DNA of 64,000 bases from NCBI GenBank assembly GCA_000507305.1, contig DF239105.1, positions 1 through 64,000 of the forward strand, written 5' to 3'. This document shows positions 1 through 11,840 of the stretch, in pieces. This stretch comes from Breviolum minutum Mf 1.05b.01. Taxonomy: Eukaryota; Sar; Dinophyceae; Suessiales; Symbiodiniaceae. Made by a program: the position numbers and the translations under genes. How positions within the stretch are numbered: the stretch's first letter is position 1; the number at the start of each line of letters is the position of its first letter. The notes beneath the pieces are model-generated. The model did no database searches and had not been told where the DNA came from. It worked only from the letters and a program-made list of their open reading frames with translations.

Positions 1-380
1 GCTTTTAGAGGCTTAGGGGCTTTTAGGCGCTTTTAGGCGCTTTTAGGCGCTTTTAGACGCTTTTAGGCGCTTTTAGGGGCTTAGACGCTTTTAGAGGCTT
101 AGACGCTTTTAGGCGCTTTTAGGCGCTTAGGCGCTTTTAGAGGCTTAGACGCTTTTAGGCGTTTTTAGGCGCTTAGGCGCTTTTAGGCGCTTTTAGGCGC
201 TTTTAGGCGCTTATGCGCTTTTAGGCGCTTAGGCGCTTTTAGAGGCTTAGGCGCTTTTAGAGGCTTCTGCGTAGTTTTAGAGGCTTTTAGAGGCTTAGGC
301 GCTTTTAGGCGCTTTTAGGCGCTTAGGCGCTTTTAGAGGCTTAGGCGCTTTTAGAGGTTTAGGCGCTTTTAGAGGCTTGT
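1..380. repeat. TTTTAGGCGC / TTAGAGGC minisatellite
   Basis: Degenerate tandem array of two short units, GCGCTTTTAG and AGGCTTAG, starting at the left edge and ending at about 378. The units mix 8, 10 and 18 bp periods. The TTTTAGG core resembles a telomere-type repeat but carries an extra GCGC, so it is better called a minisatellite. It reads as Lys-Ala-Pro-Lys repeats on the minus strand, which is an artefact of the 18-bp period. Confidence 0.9.
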
Positions 381-632
381 TCGAGTTAGGGTGACCCCTT
401 CTCAGGCCGCAATGATAGTTCATAGTGCAGGATTTGGTATACATCAACACCTTTTTTTGGGCTGGCAGCAAGTGATCTTCGAAAAAGCTTCCATAGAAGT
501 CTGGTACCAAGGCACTGCCAGGTGATAATCGTGCCAACCAGGTCAATGGCACTGGTTCCGTTGGACCCTGCGAGGGTGCAAGGTCCACCGAACGACTGGT
601 GAGGAGCTGCGCAGCTCACAAGGTTGTGTTAT

Positions 633-730
633 CTAGTTGGTGGTTTCAACCCATCTGAAACATATTAGTGAAATGGGATCATTTCCCCAAGTAGGGGTGA
701 AAATATAAAATTTTTGAAACCACCACCTAG
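633..730. mobile_element. Family A miniature inverted-repeat element, copy 1 (98 bp)
   Basis: Ends CTAGTTGGTGGTTTCAA and TTTGAAACCACCACCTAG are near-perfect inverted repeats, with a conserved middle (ATTAGTnAAAtGGATCATTTCCCCAA). No coding capacity. CTAG occurs at both edges and may be the target duplication. Confidence 0.85.
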
Positions 731-750
731 TTGTGTTGTGAATTGTGAAA

Positions 751-855
751 ACCCTCCAGGAAACTAATAATATATCCATATATATGCCACCTTGTGGAAA
801 GGAGAATCATCTTCACAAGCGCCTTGCTAGGGGATATGTTAGTTCCCAGGAGGGC
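751..855. mobile_element. Family C miniature inverted-repeat element
   Basis: Starts ACCCTCCAGGAAACTAA and ends GATATGTTAGTTCCCAGGAGGG; the central part has the family's GGAAAGGAGAATCATCTTC motif. Confidence 0.75.
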
Positions 856-1682
856 AACATTTCCTGAAGCATTTCGGTTGGGGATGATTGGGGGTTATTG
901 GATGGGATTTCTTTATTGGGAGATATCCGATGTCATTTCCATCCCACACAATTTTGACAGGAATTTGCAGTGTTGACAACCTAATGAATTCAATATTCAC
1001 CTATCTCCACATGGATCCGTGTGAACATCCAAACAATTCACAAAACTTGCTGAAAAAATGGCCACCTTTGGACAGTTGTCCTATCAAACTAATTTGTACA
1101 GCGAGGTTGCAGTTTTCCTGCCCGAAGAACACTGAGTACTCTGTCATGTCACTTGGAGTGACATGTAATGCTTATAGAAAATGTATGTGCAATTTGGGTT
1201 CTGAGCTTGCGTCTTCTCAATTTTCAAATGACAAATCTTTTTTTTTAGGGGGGAAGTGCAAGTGAGTGTTTCATTGCCAAAGTATTCTCCCTATCCGAGT
1301 GGATCACGACTTTTTAGCACAAACTGGTCCAACGATACCTTCAGGAGAAGGCATACCATCCAAAGCTGGCGCTTTGAAAAAGCACTTTGATCTTGTGGAA
1401 ATACCAAAAAATAACTGCAGAGAAGTCACATTTAGAACTGCCATGAATATGAACAAATCTTCTGAATTTCTGGCAATGCCATGCCTATCTATGCCTCAAG
1501 TCTTTGTACAAAATGGTTAAGATGTAAAGAAATCAGAATCACCAGCATTTGCGAGCAGTTTTTCGTCCAATGGTTGCTGCAAGTTTCGGCAACCAAAATC
1601 CCTTTCACCAACCCAAGTCAGTAAGGTCAAAGTGGCAAATTTTCTCGAATTTTAGTTGAGGGTTTGGGATTCTGTCGCCTTT
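856..1682. other. No convincing gene; open frame on plus strand
   Basis: Two adjacent plus-strand ORFs (888-1265 and 1266-1520) lack splice-supported borders and recognisable motifs. I see nothing certain here. Confidence 0.4.
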
Positions 1683-2495
1683 TCAGATACGAAATCCAAT
1701 AAAGATTTGGAAGTCCTCTCCCTGGTACGAGACCTCTTTCACCTCAAGGTTGAAACCATTCATGTCAGGCGGCCTCCCAGATTTGAGTACTTCTTGAAAA
1801 ATGTCCAACCCTTCACGGCCCTTTTGGGCACTTATGACCAAGGCACCACCAGGTCTCACCAAGTGCATGGCCACCTCAGCCACCAAACCACCACGGTCAC
1901 CCCAAATCACGTCAGAACCAATGAGCAAATCCACATTTTCAACAGGTGCAGGTGACCTACCTGCCAGGAAATCCTCCCAAACCAATCTTTCTGCCTTCAA
2001 CATGACAGGTTTCACTTGCTCCAAATTTGCAGCAACATTGGCTGCAAGATTCTCAAGCACCGCTTCTGGACCATCTGTCAAAATCACCTGTGCCGACCGA
2101 CCTCGACTGGCCAACTGTGCCGCAACTGCCAGGCCCGGAAGGCCGCAGCCTGCGCCTATCTCTAGAATCACCTCCGCGGTGGCCAGCAACTCATGTCGTT
2201 CAGCTAACAACTCTGCTAACGCCAAAGCCCCACGCCAAACAAGACCACCGGTACCACCAACACCAGAGCAAGGATGTGCTGAATAGGGAAATTCATGGAT
2301 GATCACAGGTGCCACGGAAAAACTTGAGCTTCCAAGTCCATATGAACGTGTGACACGCAGCATACCATCATGCCAAGACCTTTCCAAACAATCACCCCAA
2401 AGAAGATCGCTCTCACCCGTTTCTGCTTTCTGCCGAAGGTCTGCTAAAATGCCATCCGCTTCCTCAAACTCCTCATCCTCAGGGGTTCGAACCAT
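1683..2495 (-). CDS. Protein-lysine methyltransferase-like protein (METTL21/Methyltransf_16 type)
   Basis: A 270-residue intronless frame, normal length for this class of small SAM-dependent methyltransferases. Motif I is LEIGAGCG at residues 111-118, followed by the acidic ribose-binding position in ILTDG (D141). Post-motif SDVIWGD (194-200) sits where METTL21/FAM86-like enzymes carry a D-x-x-Y type motif, so the aromatic residue is Trp here. The family methylates lysines of chaperones and translation factors; the substrate cannot be told from sequence. The start ATG at 2495 is in good context and no in-frame upstream ATG is obvious. It ends with TGA. It is the leftmost gene of a mainly minus-strand array. 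The class assignment is firm, the subfamily is not. Confidence 0.85.
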   Translation of the reverse strand: MVRTPEDEEFEEADGILADLRQKAETGESDLLWGDCLERSWHDGMLRVTRSYGLGSSSFSVAPVIIHEFPYSAHPCSGVGGTGGLVWRGALALAELLAERHELLATAEVILEIGAGCGLPGLAVAAQLASRGRSAQVILTDGPEAVLENLAANVAANLEQVKPVMLKAERLVWEDFLAGRSPAPVENVDLLIGSDVIWGDRGGLVAEVAMHLVRPGGALVISAQKGREGLDIFQEVLKSGRPPDMNGFNLEVKEVSYQGEDFQIFIGFRI

Positions 2496-2825
2496 GGGTG
2501 AAAGAAGTAGCTTGCATGCAATGAATTGGGTCCTGCTAAATCAATCTAAATCACTAGAGCTTGAGAAACAACACATAGTGAATCAAAAAAATCCAGACCT
2601 CCCAAAGAAGGGGCATGAGGCTTCAAAGCATGTAAATAAAAAACATACTAAAGGCTAAAGGTATATACTGTATATATATAGTATGCGCACATACAACTAT
2701 ACTTCAAACATCTGCAAATGTAACTATCAAGCCGATAGTCCAAAGAAATCAACAATTCAAACTATATAGATATAATACAATCAAAGTATTAATGTATAAT
2801 GTCTGTAAACATATCAACTTGTTTA

Positions 2826-2980
2826 ATTACAGTACAGTATGTATCCAGAGACCCGTGTCCACGCTCACTAAACAGAATGCTGCCTGGAATGTTAATATTG
2901 ATGCTGGGGTGCTTACATCTGTTAACATAGATCCTCAAAGATGTGCAGTTGTTGGTATCCATTATGAGTTGCAGGAATAA
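2826..2980 (+). CDS. Possible small terminal exon, unknown protein
   Basis: Plus-strand frame ending in TAA, preceded by a TTTAATTACAG acceptor-like site. It contains AAWNVNIDAGVLTSVNID and YELQE*. Codon choice looks coding, but no family is recognised and it could be chance. Confidence 0.25.
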
Positions 2981-2983
2981 ATA

Positions 2984-3093
2984 TATGGGTGTTTCCAAAA
3001 AATAAGTGTAGATACCTCCAAATCTTCCATTTTAATAGGGTTTTCCATCATAAACCATCCATTTTGGGCACCCCTATTTTTGGAAACACCCAT
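2984..3093. mobile_element. Family D miniature inverted-repeat element
   Basis: TGGGTGTTTCCAAAAAATA at the left is matched by TATTTTTGGAAACACCCA at the right, around a unique centre. TA flanks both ends. The only copy I noticed. Confidence 0.75.
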
Positions 3094-5000
3094 AGATGTT
3101 AACCATGCCTATATATTGTATCCGAGGATCACCTTCTTATGCCATCGTGCCATTCTGATGGATTTGCCCTCTTCCTTTTGAACAAATGACCTTCGTGGCA
3201 CTGTTACTGGGGTTCGGAACCAGGAGATAAATAGAGATAATCCTTTGATCATATTATTTTTGTGGAACCTATAAACCCATAAACGTTTTAGTTTTAGTGT
3301 TTTACATGTGGCGTTACCAACTACTCAGCTGTAGTCGTATCTCAATCTTTCTAGAAACCTCCTCATTATCCCTCAACGTTCGCAGCCATTCTCGGAGTTG
3401 TTGTTTTTCTGCGTATAAAGCGCTAAAGCGCCCCCGCGGGTGGTCAGTTTTGCCCGAGTTTGCACGGTTCCAAGTTGACGGGTCCACAGGTGGAGTTTTT
3501 TCGGGGGACTTCGGGATGTTGATTCACTGAAAATTCTCCCAGGGAATTTTCACACCAAGGACTTTTTCTTTGCAGAACTCTAAACCAACAAATTACGTTG
3601 CAAAAAAGTAATTTGAAGGGCATCATGCTGTGGAAAACCATTTTTCCAATGTTTTCCATCACACACCGAAGAGATGGATTTTTGTTTTTTCCCATCAACT
3701 TCTCATCGACTGGGCCTCTGAGCTAAACCAACCCGCCAAAAATATCAAATCCAACGATTTCTTCGGGGCGCCAAAATCAATCGTCTCCAAGCGGCTCCAT
3801 CAAATCCAACGGGTGCCGTGGTGGGGCCGATGTGTTTATTTCCTATGGAAAAATGAAGAAAGTGGTCATCCTCGGCTCATTTGCTTAACACGAAGCACCA
3901 TCCAGTCATACTTCAATTTTCCTATTAAATATGGTGATCTCATGTAATCCGCCAAAAGTTTAAAGATTAGCCATTGGCTGAGTCAGTCCATGGTTCATGG
4001 TCATCATATACAAATCACCCACACATCAAACACTTGGATGATCACTGCTTAGATTGCCACAGGGACCATCCAGTGGCAGCAAACAATCTTGTCTTTCGGC
4101 AACTTGCAGCGGAATTGAAAGAGAAAGTGTGATCATCCATGTCATAATCCTTCATATGTTTTCCACTGTGCCCGAGCTCTTTAAATATGGCATTGTCACA
4201 AAAATGTGGTTGTCTAACATGAAATGCAGTCGTAATCTGCATTATGGATGCAAAGAATTCCGGTCATGTTTGGAGTAAGTTCCATCTTGAAGTCACAGAG
4301 TCTTCAAAACGGTGGTCCCATTGCTGCCAAACACATGGCATGTTGATGGCACACGTTGGAGGGTCGTGGCTCGCGGCCGTCTGTCGGAGAAAATCCCTGG
4401 GCAAAAGGATGCCTCCTTCAACTGGAAAGCGTGGTGAGAGAGCATCTTGGAACCCATGAAAGATCTGGTCAAAATTTCTACTAGAACCCTTCATGACATT
4501 AAAAATATAAGGGAATGTAAGGAGGATATCATGGGATATATCCCCATGTTAATTATTGTTAAATGATGACCTTATCTTGAAAAGGACATCATCCACAAAT
4601 CAACTAACGCGTCATATGGTCTATGCTATCCTGACCCCCAAAACTACAAAATATATCAACCACCTTGAACCAGGATAACATGCACAACAATCAAACACAA
4701 GTTGCCAGGGATTTTCCATTTAAAAGAAACAAACAGCCATAAATGTCAGCGATTTCCATCGTGAAGAAATTTCAGGCCTTTTCGAGACTCCATGATTGTA
4801 TGGAACTCGGATAGGCCATTCCATCGAGAGTTGCACCGTGGCAGACTTGGACGATTGGAACCAGGGTGGCATTGCTAAAACTGATATCATATGCGTATAT
4901 AAATATATGGAAAACACTTTTTGTTATACATGTGACATTTGTTTTTGATTGCTTGCCGCATAATATGGAAGATAAGAAAACCGACAGGGAAGCTGAAACT
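3094..5000. other. Intron-like or intergenic DNA, no firm gene
   Basis: Contains short open frames on both strands and a repeated phrase (AAAAGTTTAAAGATTAGCCATTGG at 3954, seen again near 41192). Nothing is supported well enough to call. Confidence 0.4.
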
Positions 5001-5340
<340 letters not shown>

Positions 5341-6380
5341 TATATATAAATATCAACAAATAATACAAGGAAACCCTGTGAAAGGATCAACATGTCAACA
5401 ATCATCCAAGACTCTTGGGCACCCCCCATTGCGTGACGACCGTCGACCCTATTGGCCCAAGCTACCTAAACCTTTGGTCAACATCCACTCAAGGAATTCT
5501 CGGAAGGAGACCTGCCAAAGACCAGTGAAGGTAGGAAATCAGGTCCTTGAAAGTGGGTTGATACACTCCAGGATCAACATGGCTAACGGGGTGGGTTCAT
5601 CCACATTTTTTCATCATTCATCCATACATCTTCAAAAGATCCATGTTCATTGCCATGTTAGGCTACCAAAGGGTAAATTTGAGAAAACAAATACCAAGTA
5701 AGACCTTGTAGATGGAAGGTTTCATTCCTAAAACTTACACCTCCTGGTTTGATTTTGTTGGTGCAAATTTAGTTGCACATCCTAGCTGGAAGGTCAGAAT
5801 GTTTGGTGCTTTCAAATCTAATTGAACGAGAAAAACAGGCTTGATGATGCGCAGCATTCCTTTCCCATGCCCTTCTGTGGGTACAATTAATCTCAACCCT
5901 GACTTCCTATGTCAAGAGGATGCCCTGAATCGTTTGCTCTCATTTCTACATATTTCCCCCCCAACCAAATGGATGGTTTCTTTTGGGAGGGTGGGGGGGG
6001 TTAAAAATGAAACGAGAGACCTGGCAGGTGGTAGCTTACATTTTACAGCGTTTTGCAACACCCTGTTCAATTTTGTCATGTCCCACTTTTGGGTGGGGCG
6101 GGAATCCCAAATGTAACTAACAATTTGTGACGCCTGTTGGCATGAGGTTAGCCTCATTTTCCTACAAAAAGTTGCATCCTACAACAAAAGAAAATCGCGT
6201 GAAACGATGGCAGTCCTCTTTTATTTTTGTTGCTTTAAGTTTTAGAATGTTGGCCTGAAAAATGTCAGATTACTTTCTTATCTTTTAAATCAAGTATGAG
6301 CAAATATAATACTACATGTTTGGGTCTTTGGTTTTGTTGCCTCAACAAATGTAACTTACATTTTAGCGATTTTCCGAAAA
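5341..6380. other. No gene recognised
   Basis: Unique sequence with open frames up to 107 codons on the plus strand (5378-5701), without splice or motif support. Confidence 0.35.
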
Positions 6381-6384
6381 GACA

Positions 6385-6615
6385 TGTAATGTTACATTTT
6401 TGAGGTCCCCCAAGTGCCAAAAACATAAGTTACATATAGGGTCCCCCCCTTACGCTAAGGGATGGGATTATATATCTAGATACCTGATATATTGGTCAAT
6501 ACACACAGTTTGGAGGACGTTCCATGGGTCCAAAGTTACATTTTTTGGGACTCCCCCCCTCCCGCTCAAAAAATGTAACTTACATTTAGGGTCCCCCCCC
6601 CCAAAAAAAAAAACA
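6385..6615. repeat. Cluster of GTTACATTT / GGGTCCCCC palindromic repeats
   Basis: Several copies of the phrase (A)AGTTACATTTTTTGGGTCCCCC occur in both orientations; 6532-6583 is a complete hairpin with arms AGTTACATTTTTTG and CAAAAAATGTAACTT. Looks like nested miniature elements. Confidence 0.6.
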
Positions 6616-6900
6616 TGTTAAGGGGGGTAGGGGTTTTATATATACGTATATATATATATATAATATGGTGGTAACCTCAAACATCTCAAACCCTAAACAC
6701 CCTCAACTTCCCCACATCTAGACATCTAGACTCGGTTCGCCGCCTCTCCACTACCATCAGCATCTACTTCTTGCCAGTAACCTGACGAAAACATCCAGTT
6801 ACATCGGTTCAAAATGCCAAAAGGAAGTTGGACAAATCCACATGATTTCTCACAGCTTCGCAAAAAAAAACAGGTTTTGAAATGCTTGGGATGCCCGAAC

Positions 6901-6984
6901 GGTTCAGGATAGGCGCTGGGATGTCTCTGGCATCCTTGACATCCATGATTTGCATGATCACCTCAGTCGCTTGGGATGGAAAAC
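6901..6984 (-). CDS. Short internal exon, unknown protein
   Basis: An 84-nt exon between a CTCTTGGCAG acceptor and a GTTCGG donor. It reads EVIMQIMDVKDARDIPAPIL, with strongly coding codon use. No family is recognised. Confidence 0.5.
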
Positions 6985-7139
6985 CTGCCAAGAGGCCTTC
7001 CCAAAAGAAAACCCCAGTTTTTCAGGTGCTATATTATTTTCAGGGAGGAGGCTAACCTTTTTCCAAGAAGCATATCATTGCCTTGTATTTTCAACCTGTG
7101 ATCACCTGGACGCTGAACCCTCTTTCAAATGTTGACTCT

Positions 7140-8600
7140 AAGGGGACATTTGTCTCATTGGCCCAGCGACTTACTAATCACTGGGATGAACCGTTTTAAT
7201 TAACAGGGATCCTCATCAAACTAAACAAATACAGTAACCCTTGGAGGCTCAGGAAGCCGCCCAACCTCGTGTTGGCTTAGTCAACAGACTTATATATAGC
7301 TTATACAAGTGTTTCATTTTAGGGATAAGTCACAGAGCCTAGTAGGTTTGTCCTTAACAAGTCGTCCTTAACAAACTCTGCAAGATTTTTTCTTCAGGAT
7401 TGAAGTACAGAATCATGTGGTCATTGAGCTTCCAAATGTGACAACAAGATCTTAACACCAGAAACTTGGTTCCCTGTTTTTCTTACTTTGAGAATCGACT
7501 AATGGTTAATTGGTGGTTTGGATTTCTGGTATCTTCCTATGCAAGGAATTCTTACTTGGAGGTACCCCTGGAATCCCAAACCACCAATCCAAACCACCAG
7601 AAGCAAATTTTTGTGAAATTGGCGTGTCTGAGTCTAATCAAATTCCAATTCAATACTCTTCACATGAATCTCAACCAAATGCTTGCTTGGTTCCACCTTT
7701 ACGTGATCTATCAAACAATACGGGCACAAATTTCATCAACCTGACTTTACAGTATAGGTCAACTCCTTTTTCGCAACAAAAAAGGACTCCCCCTACTCAT
7801 AAACCGGACTTACTGCTGAGGCTACTAAGCCAAAAGGCACCCGACCCAACTGGGGATCCCAAACATATACGAACTCCGCCTGACTGATTTCAGCACTGCC
7901 ATCCGTGTCGAACTCGTCGAACATTTGACGATAATCTCAGGGAGCCAAAAAACGTTCACGGGGGGAGCCAAACGGTGATTTTTCCCCGTGGTCCGTTATG
8001 TCCGTTGATCACGTGTCCTTCAAGGGGACCCCTGAAACTCCAAAAAAAAATCCAATAGTTATTTATAATGATATATACTCATTATGAGGGTCCACAGGCG
8101 CTGACAAAATCTAAGTCGGTAGGTGAATAGTAAAGCCGGGAGAATCAGCCAGTCAAAAGTGCCAAAGGGGAGAAATTATGTATGGATACACGGAAGGTAA
8201 CTATATGCATCAATACATCAAGATTATATTAAGGATATGTTAGTTCCTAAAAGGGTATCAATATCTATACAATTTATAGGGAATCAATTTGTGGATTTCT
8301 TTTCCAGATCCCATCAGTCTTTTTTCATCACTTGGGAAAAATGGGATTCCATCACCCTCGTCACCTTGATGCAGTTAAATGGATTCTCTGGGGCACCCTG
8401 ACTCTCTACTTCGAACAACGGAATGCCTGCCTGTCTGGCAAGCTGCCTGTCATTTTTTTCGGCAGAGCAAAAAAAACATGAATGAACCATAATTGATCTG
8501 TTAAGTATACACTGGACTTAACATATGTGACCCGAAAACATCAAAAGATATCACTATTACACAGAATTACAGCATATCAAAACCAAATAGTTTTAAAGGA
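7140..8600. other. No gene recognised
   Basis: Unique sequence with a half-copy of family C near 8233-8257 (GATATGTTAGTTCC...AGGGTA). Plus-strand ORFs at 7466-7887 overlap in two frames and lack support. Confidence 0.35.
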
Positions 8601-8607
8601 GAATCAC

Positions 8608-8851
8608 CTAGAGAGTCTGTTCATTTCTGGCCTGTCTCCTTATTGCTTCTACAATTGCCTGTCCGTATGCAATTGTATGATTAAGTACGTGTTTGCTCTG
8701 CAAGTACAAATATGCGCAGCAAACAGAAGTTCCAATGATGGTTCGCTGCTGATCTACAGTATGTGGAGCTTGACGTTTGTCGCTTGCAGAAAGGAAACTA
8801 TATCGAGAAATCCTGTTGGCCACACCAGGATTTTTTGGACTTTGGGTCTTC
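8608..8851 (-). CDS. Terminal exon, unknown protein
   Basis: Starts after TCTAGCAG and runs 81 codons to a TAG stop. It includes RYSFLSASDKRQAPHTVDQQ, then a hydrophobic and helical tail ending RRQARNEQTL. Length, codon use and the lack of repeats make it a likely real C-terminus. Partner exons upstream were not found with certainty. Confidence 0.5.
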
Positions 8852-9540
8852 CTGCTAGACTTTCAGAAAGGTCTCGTGATGGTGAAAGCAAGCAAAATCA
8901 TTAAATTTAGTAATTAAATGCAGCATTGTGATGCATTGTGGCAAAGGTTTGAGAAAAAAACAATTGCAAACAGTAAAACCAAATCAACTAAGGTCATGAA
9001 ATAGCCAACTCAACCAACTCATGATCATGGTGGCACGAAACCCACCCAGCATCAATATAGCATCAACATCCAAGTCCATAAATCCATAAATCAATTTAAC
9101 AAAAACAAACAGCCAAACTTAGATGGAGCAACACATCTTTTTTGCTTGGGGACCCACCATGCGTCCTTTGGCCCACCAAAAACGCTTAACGTAACGGTGA
9201 GCTACATGGAGTTCTAGGCAGCGTTTAGGAAAAGCAGGTGAAATCATTGGTCTTTTCCAATGGTTTTTGCTTCCCTTTTCCAATAGGAAATCTATCTTGG
9301 GTGTGGGCCCCCCTCCCAGTAACCAATGAAAATTTATAGGGATCCCTGAGCCTAAACATATTCATTTCTTAATCCTGGTGGTCACTGGCATCCTACCTAC
9401 GGTAGGAGAGGAACACACACCCCAACATCCAGCCAGCTATGTTAGTTCGGAACTCTTCCCATTCAGCTATTGAACCTCCGACTTTTCGGACACTTAGGAA
9501 ACTACATCCAGTCCAAATTTTGCTTTGGAAAAGCACGTCA

Positions 9541-9648
9541 TACAACCCTGAAAACCAACATGTCCCCTAAAAAGGGACTATTTCCATAGAAAATACACCT
9601 TCCAACCATTGATTTTCAGGTGACATTTTAGTTTTCCCGGGAGAGGTT
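9541..9648. mobile_element. Family C element
   Basis: TACAACCCTGAAAACCAACATG at the left, CATTTTAGTTTTCCCGGGAG at the right, with the family's internal TTTCCATAGAAAATACACCTTCC. Confidence 0.75.
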
Positions 9649-9821
9649 TGCTATATATCCCCCCAGTAAAATCCCTGGAAACATCACAAATACAGGTGGA
9701 TGACCCATGATTTTTTAGCAAAAAACAAAAAACTGACTGTTGAGGGACAGAAATGATACACCAGTCGATATGGTAAAACAATGTTGAATATCCAATTATT
9801 ACCTAGCCAATATTCTCCATG

Positions 9822-9888
9822 TAACGGAATATTTACCTACACTTACCATCAATTAAAGCCAAATGTAGGTATATAGATCCTATGGGTT
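9822..9888. mobile_element. Family B element (ATTTACCTACATTTACC type)
   Basis: TATTTACCTACACTTACCAT faces AATGTAGGTATATAGATCC in opposite orientation, as in the other family B copies. Confidence 0.55.
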
Positions 9889-10260
9889 ATGCATATTTAA
9901 ATTTGCAGCACTGTGCTTTATCATGCTCTCTCCCAACAACTTCTTCCATCAAAATCATAAGCCTCCCGGTGTGGGTCAAACATTTTCATGGAATCTATGC
10001 CATCCCCCAAGAAAAAAGGGGGTGGCATTGGTGGGGGGTTGCACCCTTATAGATTCTCCTAACATGTCGTGATGCTTTGCTCCTGAGCTACGTCGTTTCA
10101 ACACGTCTCACTACGATTTCACGCTTGGCTGCCTTTCAAACTCAGCTTGCCAACACATCGAACAACGATAATCGACGAAAAAAGATGGGAGCTGTGACCG
10201 GTAAACAACAAATCAAAATGAGCGAAACACGGCTTCAATTTATAAACATGATAACAATAT

Positions 10261-10358
10261 TTAGTTGGTGGTTTCAACCCATCTGGAAAATATTAGTCAA
10301 ATTGGATCATTTCCCCAAATAGGGGTGAAAATAAAAAATGTTTGAAACCACCACCTAG
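10261..10358. mobile_element. Family A element, copy 2 (98 bp)
   Basis: TTAGTTGGTGGTTTCAACCC to TTTGAAACCACCACCTAG, the same length and middle as copy 1. Confidence 0.85.
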
Positions 10359-11529
10359 ATATGACATGTAGATTCCGCAAATGCCCCACTTCCACTTGGT
10401 TATTAGTCAGTGAGAGTAGTTTTGTTTTGGGAAGCATGAATTGTGATAGATTGCATGTAAAAAGCTTTTCACCACGCCCTTACAGGGTTTTACCCTGGAT
10501 GAGAAAACAAAAACAAACATCCGGGAATCCAAACATGACATGCGCATGCCAATCCATCTGGCAATTCCAAAATAATACAGTACGATTCCCAGCAACTTTT
10601 AATGTAACTATTTCTTTCCTGCTTCAAACATGGCTGATATTTTTTTCTCCAAAATGACAGCTTTGGAGTTGGAGTTTCTCGAAGGTCACTGGTTCAGCTT
10701 CCAACTCTTGGTCAGCCGAAAACACAGCTCTGACCATTCTGAATTTCGGGCAACGCACACAATTCATCCAAACAAAAAACATAATGATTCAAACACTGCG
10801 ATTTTTGATAGGATATCTAAATTTACCAATTGCATTTACCATGTATTTGCATCATCGTTTACCACATCAAATGCTTTGAAAACTTTTTTGTGTTCAAAAG
10901 TATGTCCCAAACACAGGGTTAATCCATTGTCACCCACGTTTGCAGAAAGGTGTTGGAAAGCTTAACATGCCCATGTGCATTTTACGCACGGAACTACAGC
11001 AACGGGATCATGAGAAAATGAAAAGGTCACCCGCACATGGTAGTGAGGACCTCTTTTCGAAACCATGGATATTGTGCTACCTACCTTGACCACATAGCGT
11101 CATCCTTGCACCAATCAGCGTTGACTTTTGACATGTTTTTGAGGCTATGATTCCATGATCTCAAACTAGAATATCATCCCAAATTGTTCTGCAATCTCCC
11201 TCAAATGCGGAGAAAAAGCAGATCTGAGGATTAAGCCCAGGTTACCAAAACATGTTGAAACAAAAAATAAGATCGACCAGCCGATTCTTCAAAGATGGCA
11301 ATGCAAGTGCTCCCATGATATGTAACTGAAAAAGACCTCTACACATAGATCACACGCACCAAATCAAAACCAATCACGTATATATATATATATATCTATA
11401 AATATATCTACAAATAAAGGTTTCAACTTTCAACCAAACAGTTCCCTTGTTTGATTTTGGAAGGATTCTGGTATTCTATATCACCAAACGAGTTTGTAGA
11501 AATCTCACCGTGGGCCTTCACCTGTACCA

Positions 11530-11645
11530 CTATGATCCACTTGGAGCTACAACTACAGCTGGACGTGGTTTTCGAGGCGGTTCAGGGTCAGTACTCTTGG
11601 CCAAATTGTCAAGGCATTTCAGCATCCTTGGGTCAAGAGCACCAC
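11530..11645 (-). CDS. Terminal exon, proline-rich C-terminus, unknown protein
   Basis: Follows a CCAAGTAG acceptor and ends in TAG. It reads ALDPRMLKCLDNLAKSTDPE, then a basic Pro-rich tail. The acceptor lies at the edge of the repeat unit at 11645-11840. Confidence 0.5.
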
Positions 11646-11840
11646 CTACTTGGAGGATCACTCCACTTAGCAGGTGATTACAAACCATTTTTGAACAAGA
11701 CTAAACATAATTTGGGGCACCTACTATGATTTACTAACCATGGTTATAGACAGCTTGCTAAATGGGATGATCCTCCAAGTACCTCTTACCATGGTTATTA
11801 ACCACTTGCTAAATGGGATGATCCTCCAAGTACCTCCACC
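11642..11840. repeat. Direct plus inverted repeats of a CTTGCTAAATGGGATGATCC unit
   Basis: Two near-identical direct copies of about 44 bp (11743-11786 and 11794-11837) share the 20-bp core GCTAAATGGGATGATCCTCC. A third, inverted copy lies at 11642-11690 (CTACTTGGAGGATCACTCCAC). This looks like an element with one duplicated arm. Confidence 0.8.

Larger units (their letters stand above)
8900..11440. other. Repeat-rich, few supported exons
   Basis: Holds a family C element (9541-9648), a family B element (9822-9888) and a family A element (10261-10358). Weak minus-strand exon candidates near 10.81-10.95 kb (NGLTLCLGHTFEHKKVFKAF before a GTAAAC donor) and 11.08-11.16 kb (before GTAGGT) are not listed separately. 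Confidence 0.4.

Noticed and set aside
295-588. 97-codon minus ORF with Lys-Ala-Pro-Lys repeats and an FYGSFFED-like motif
   Set aside because: The repeats come from the minisatellite; the short motif resembles GH51 arabinofuranosidases only by a few residues and the rest does not.
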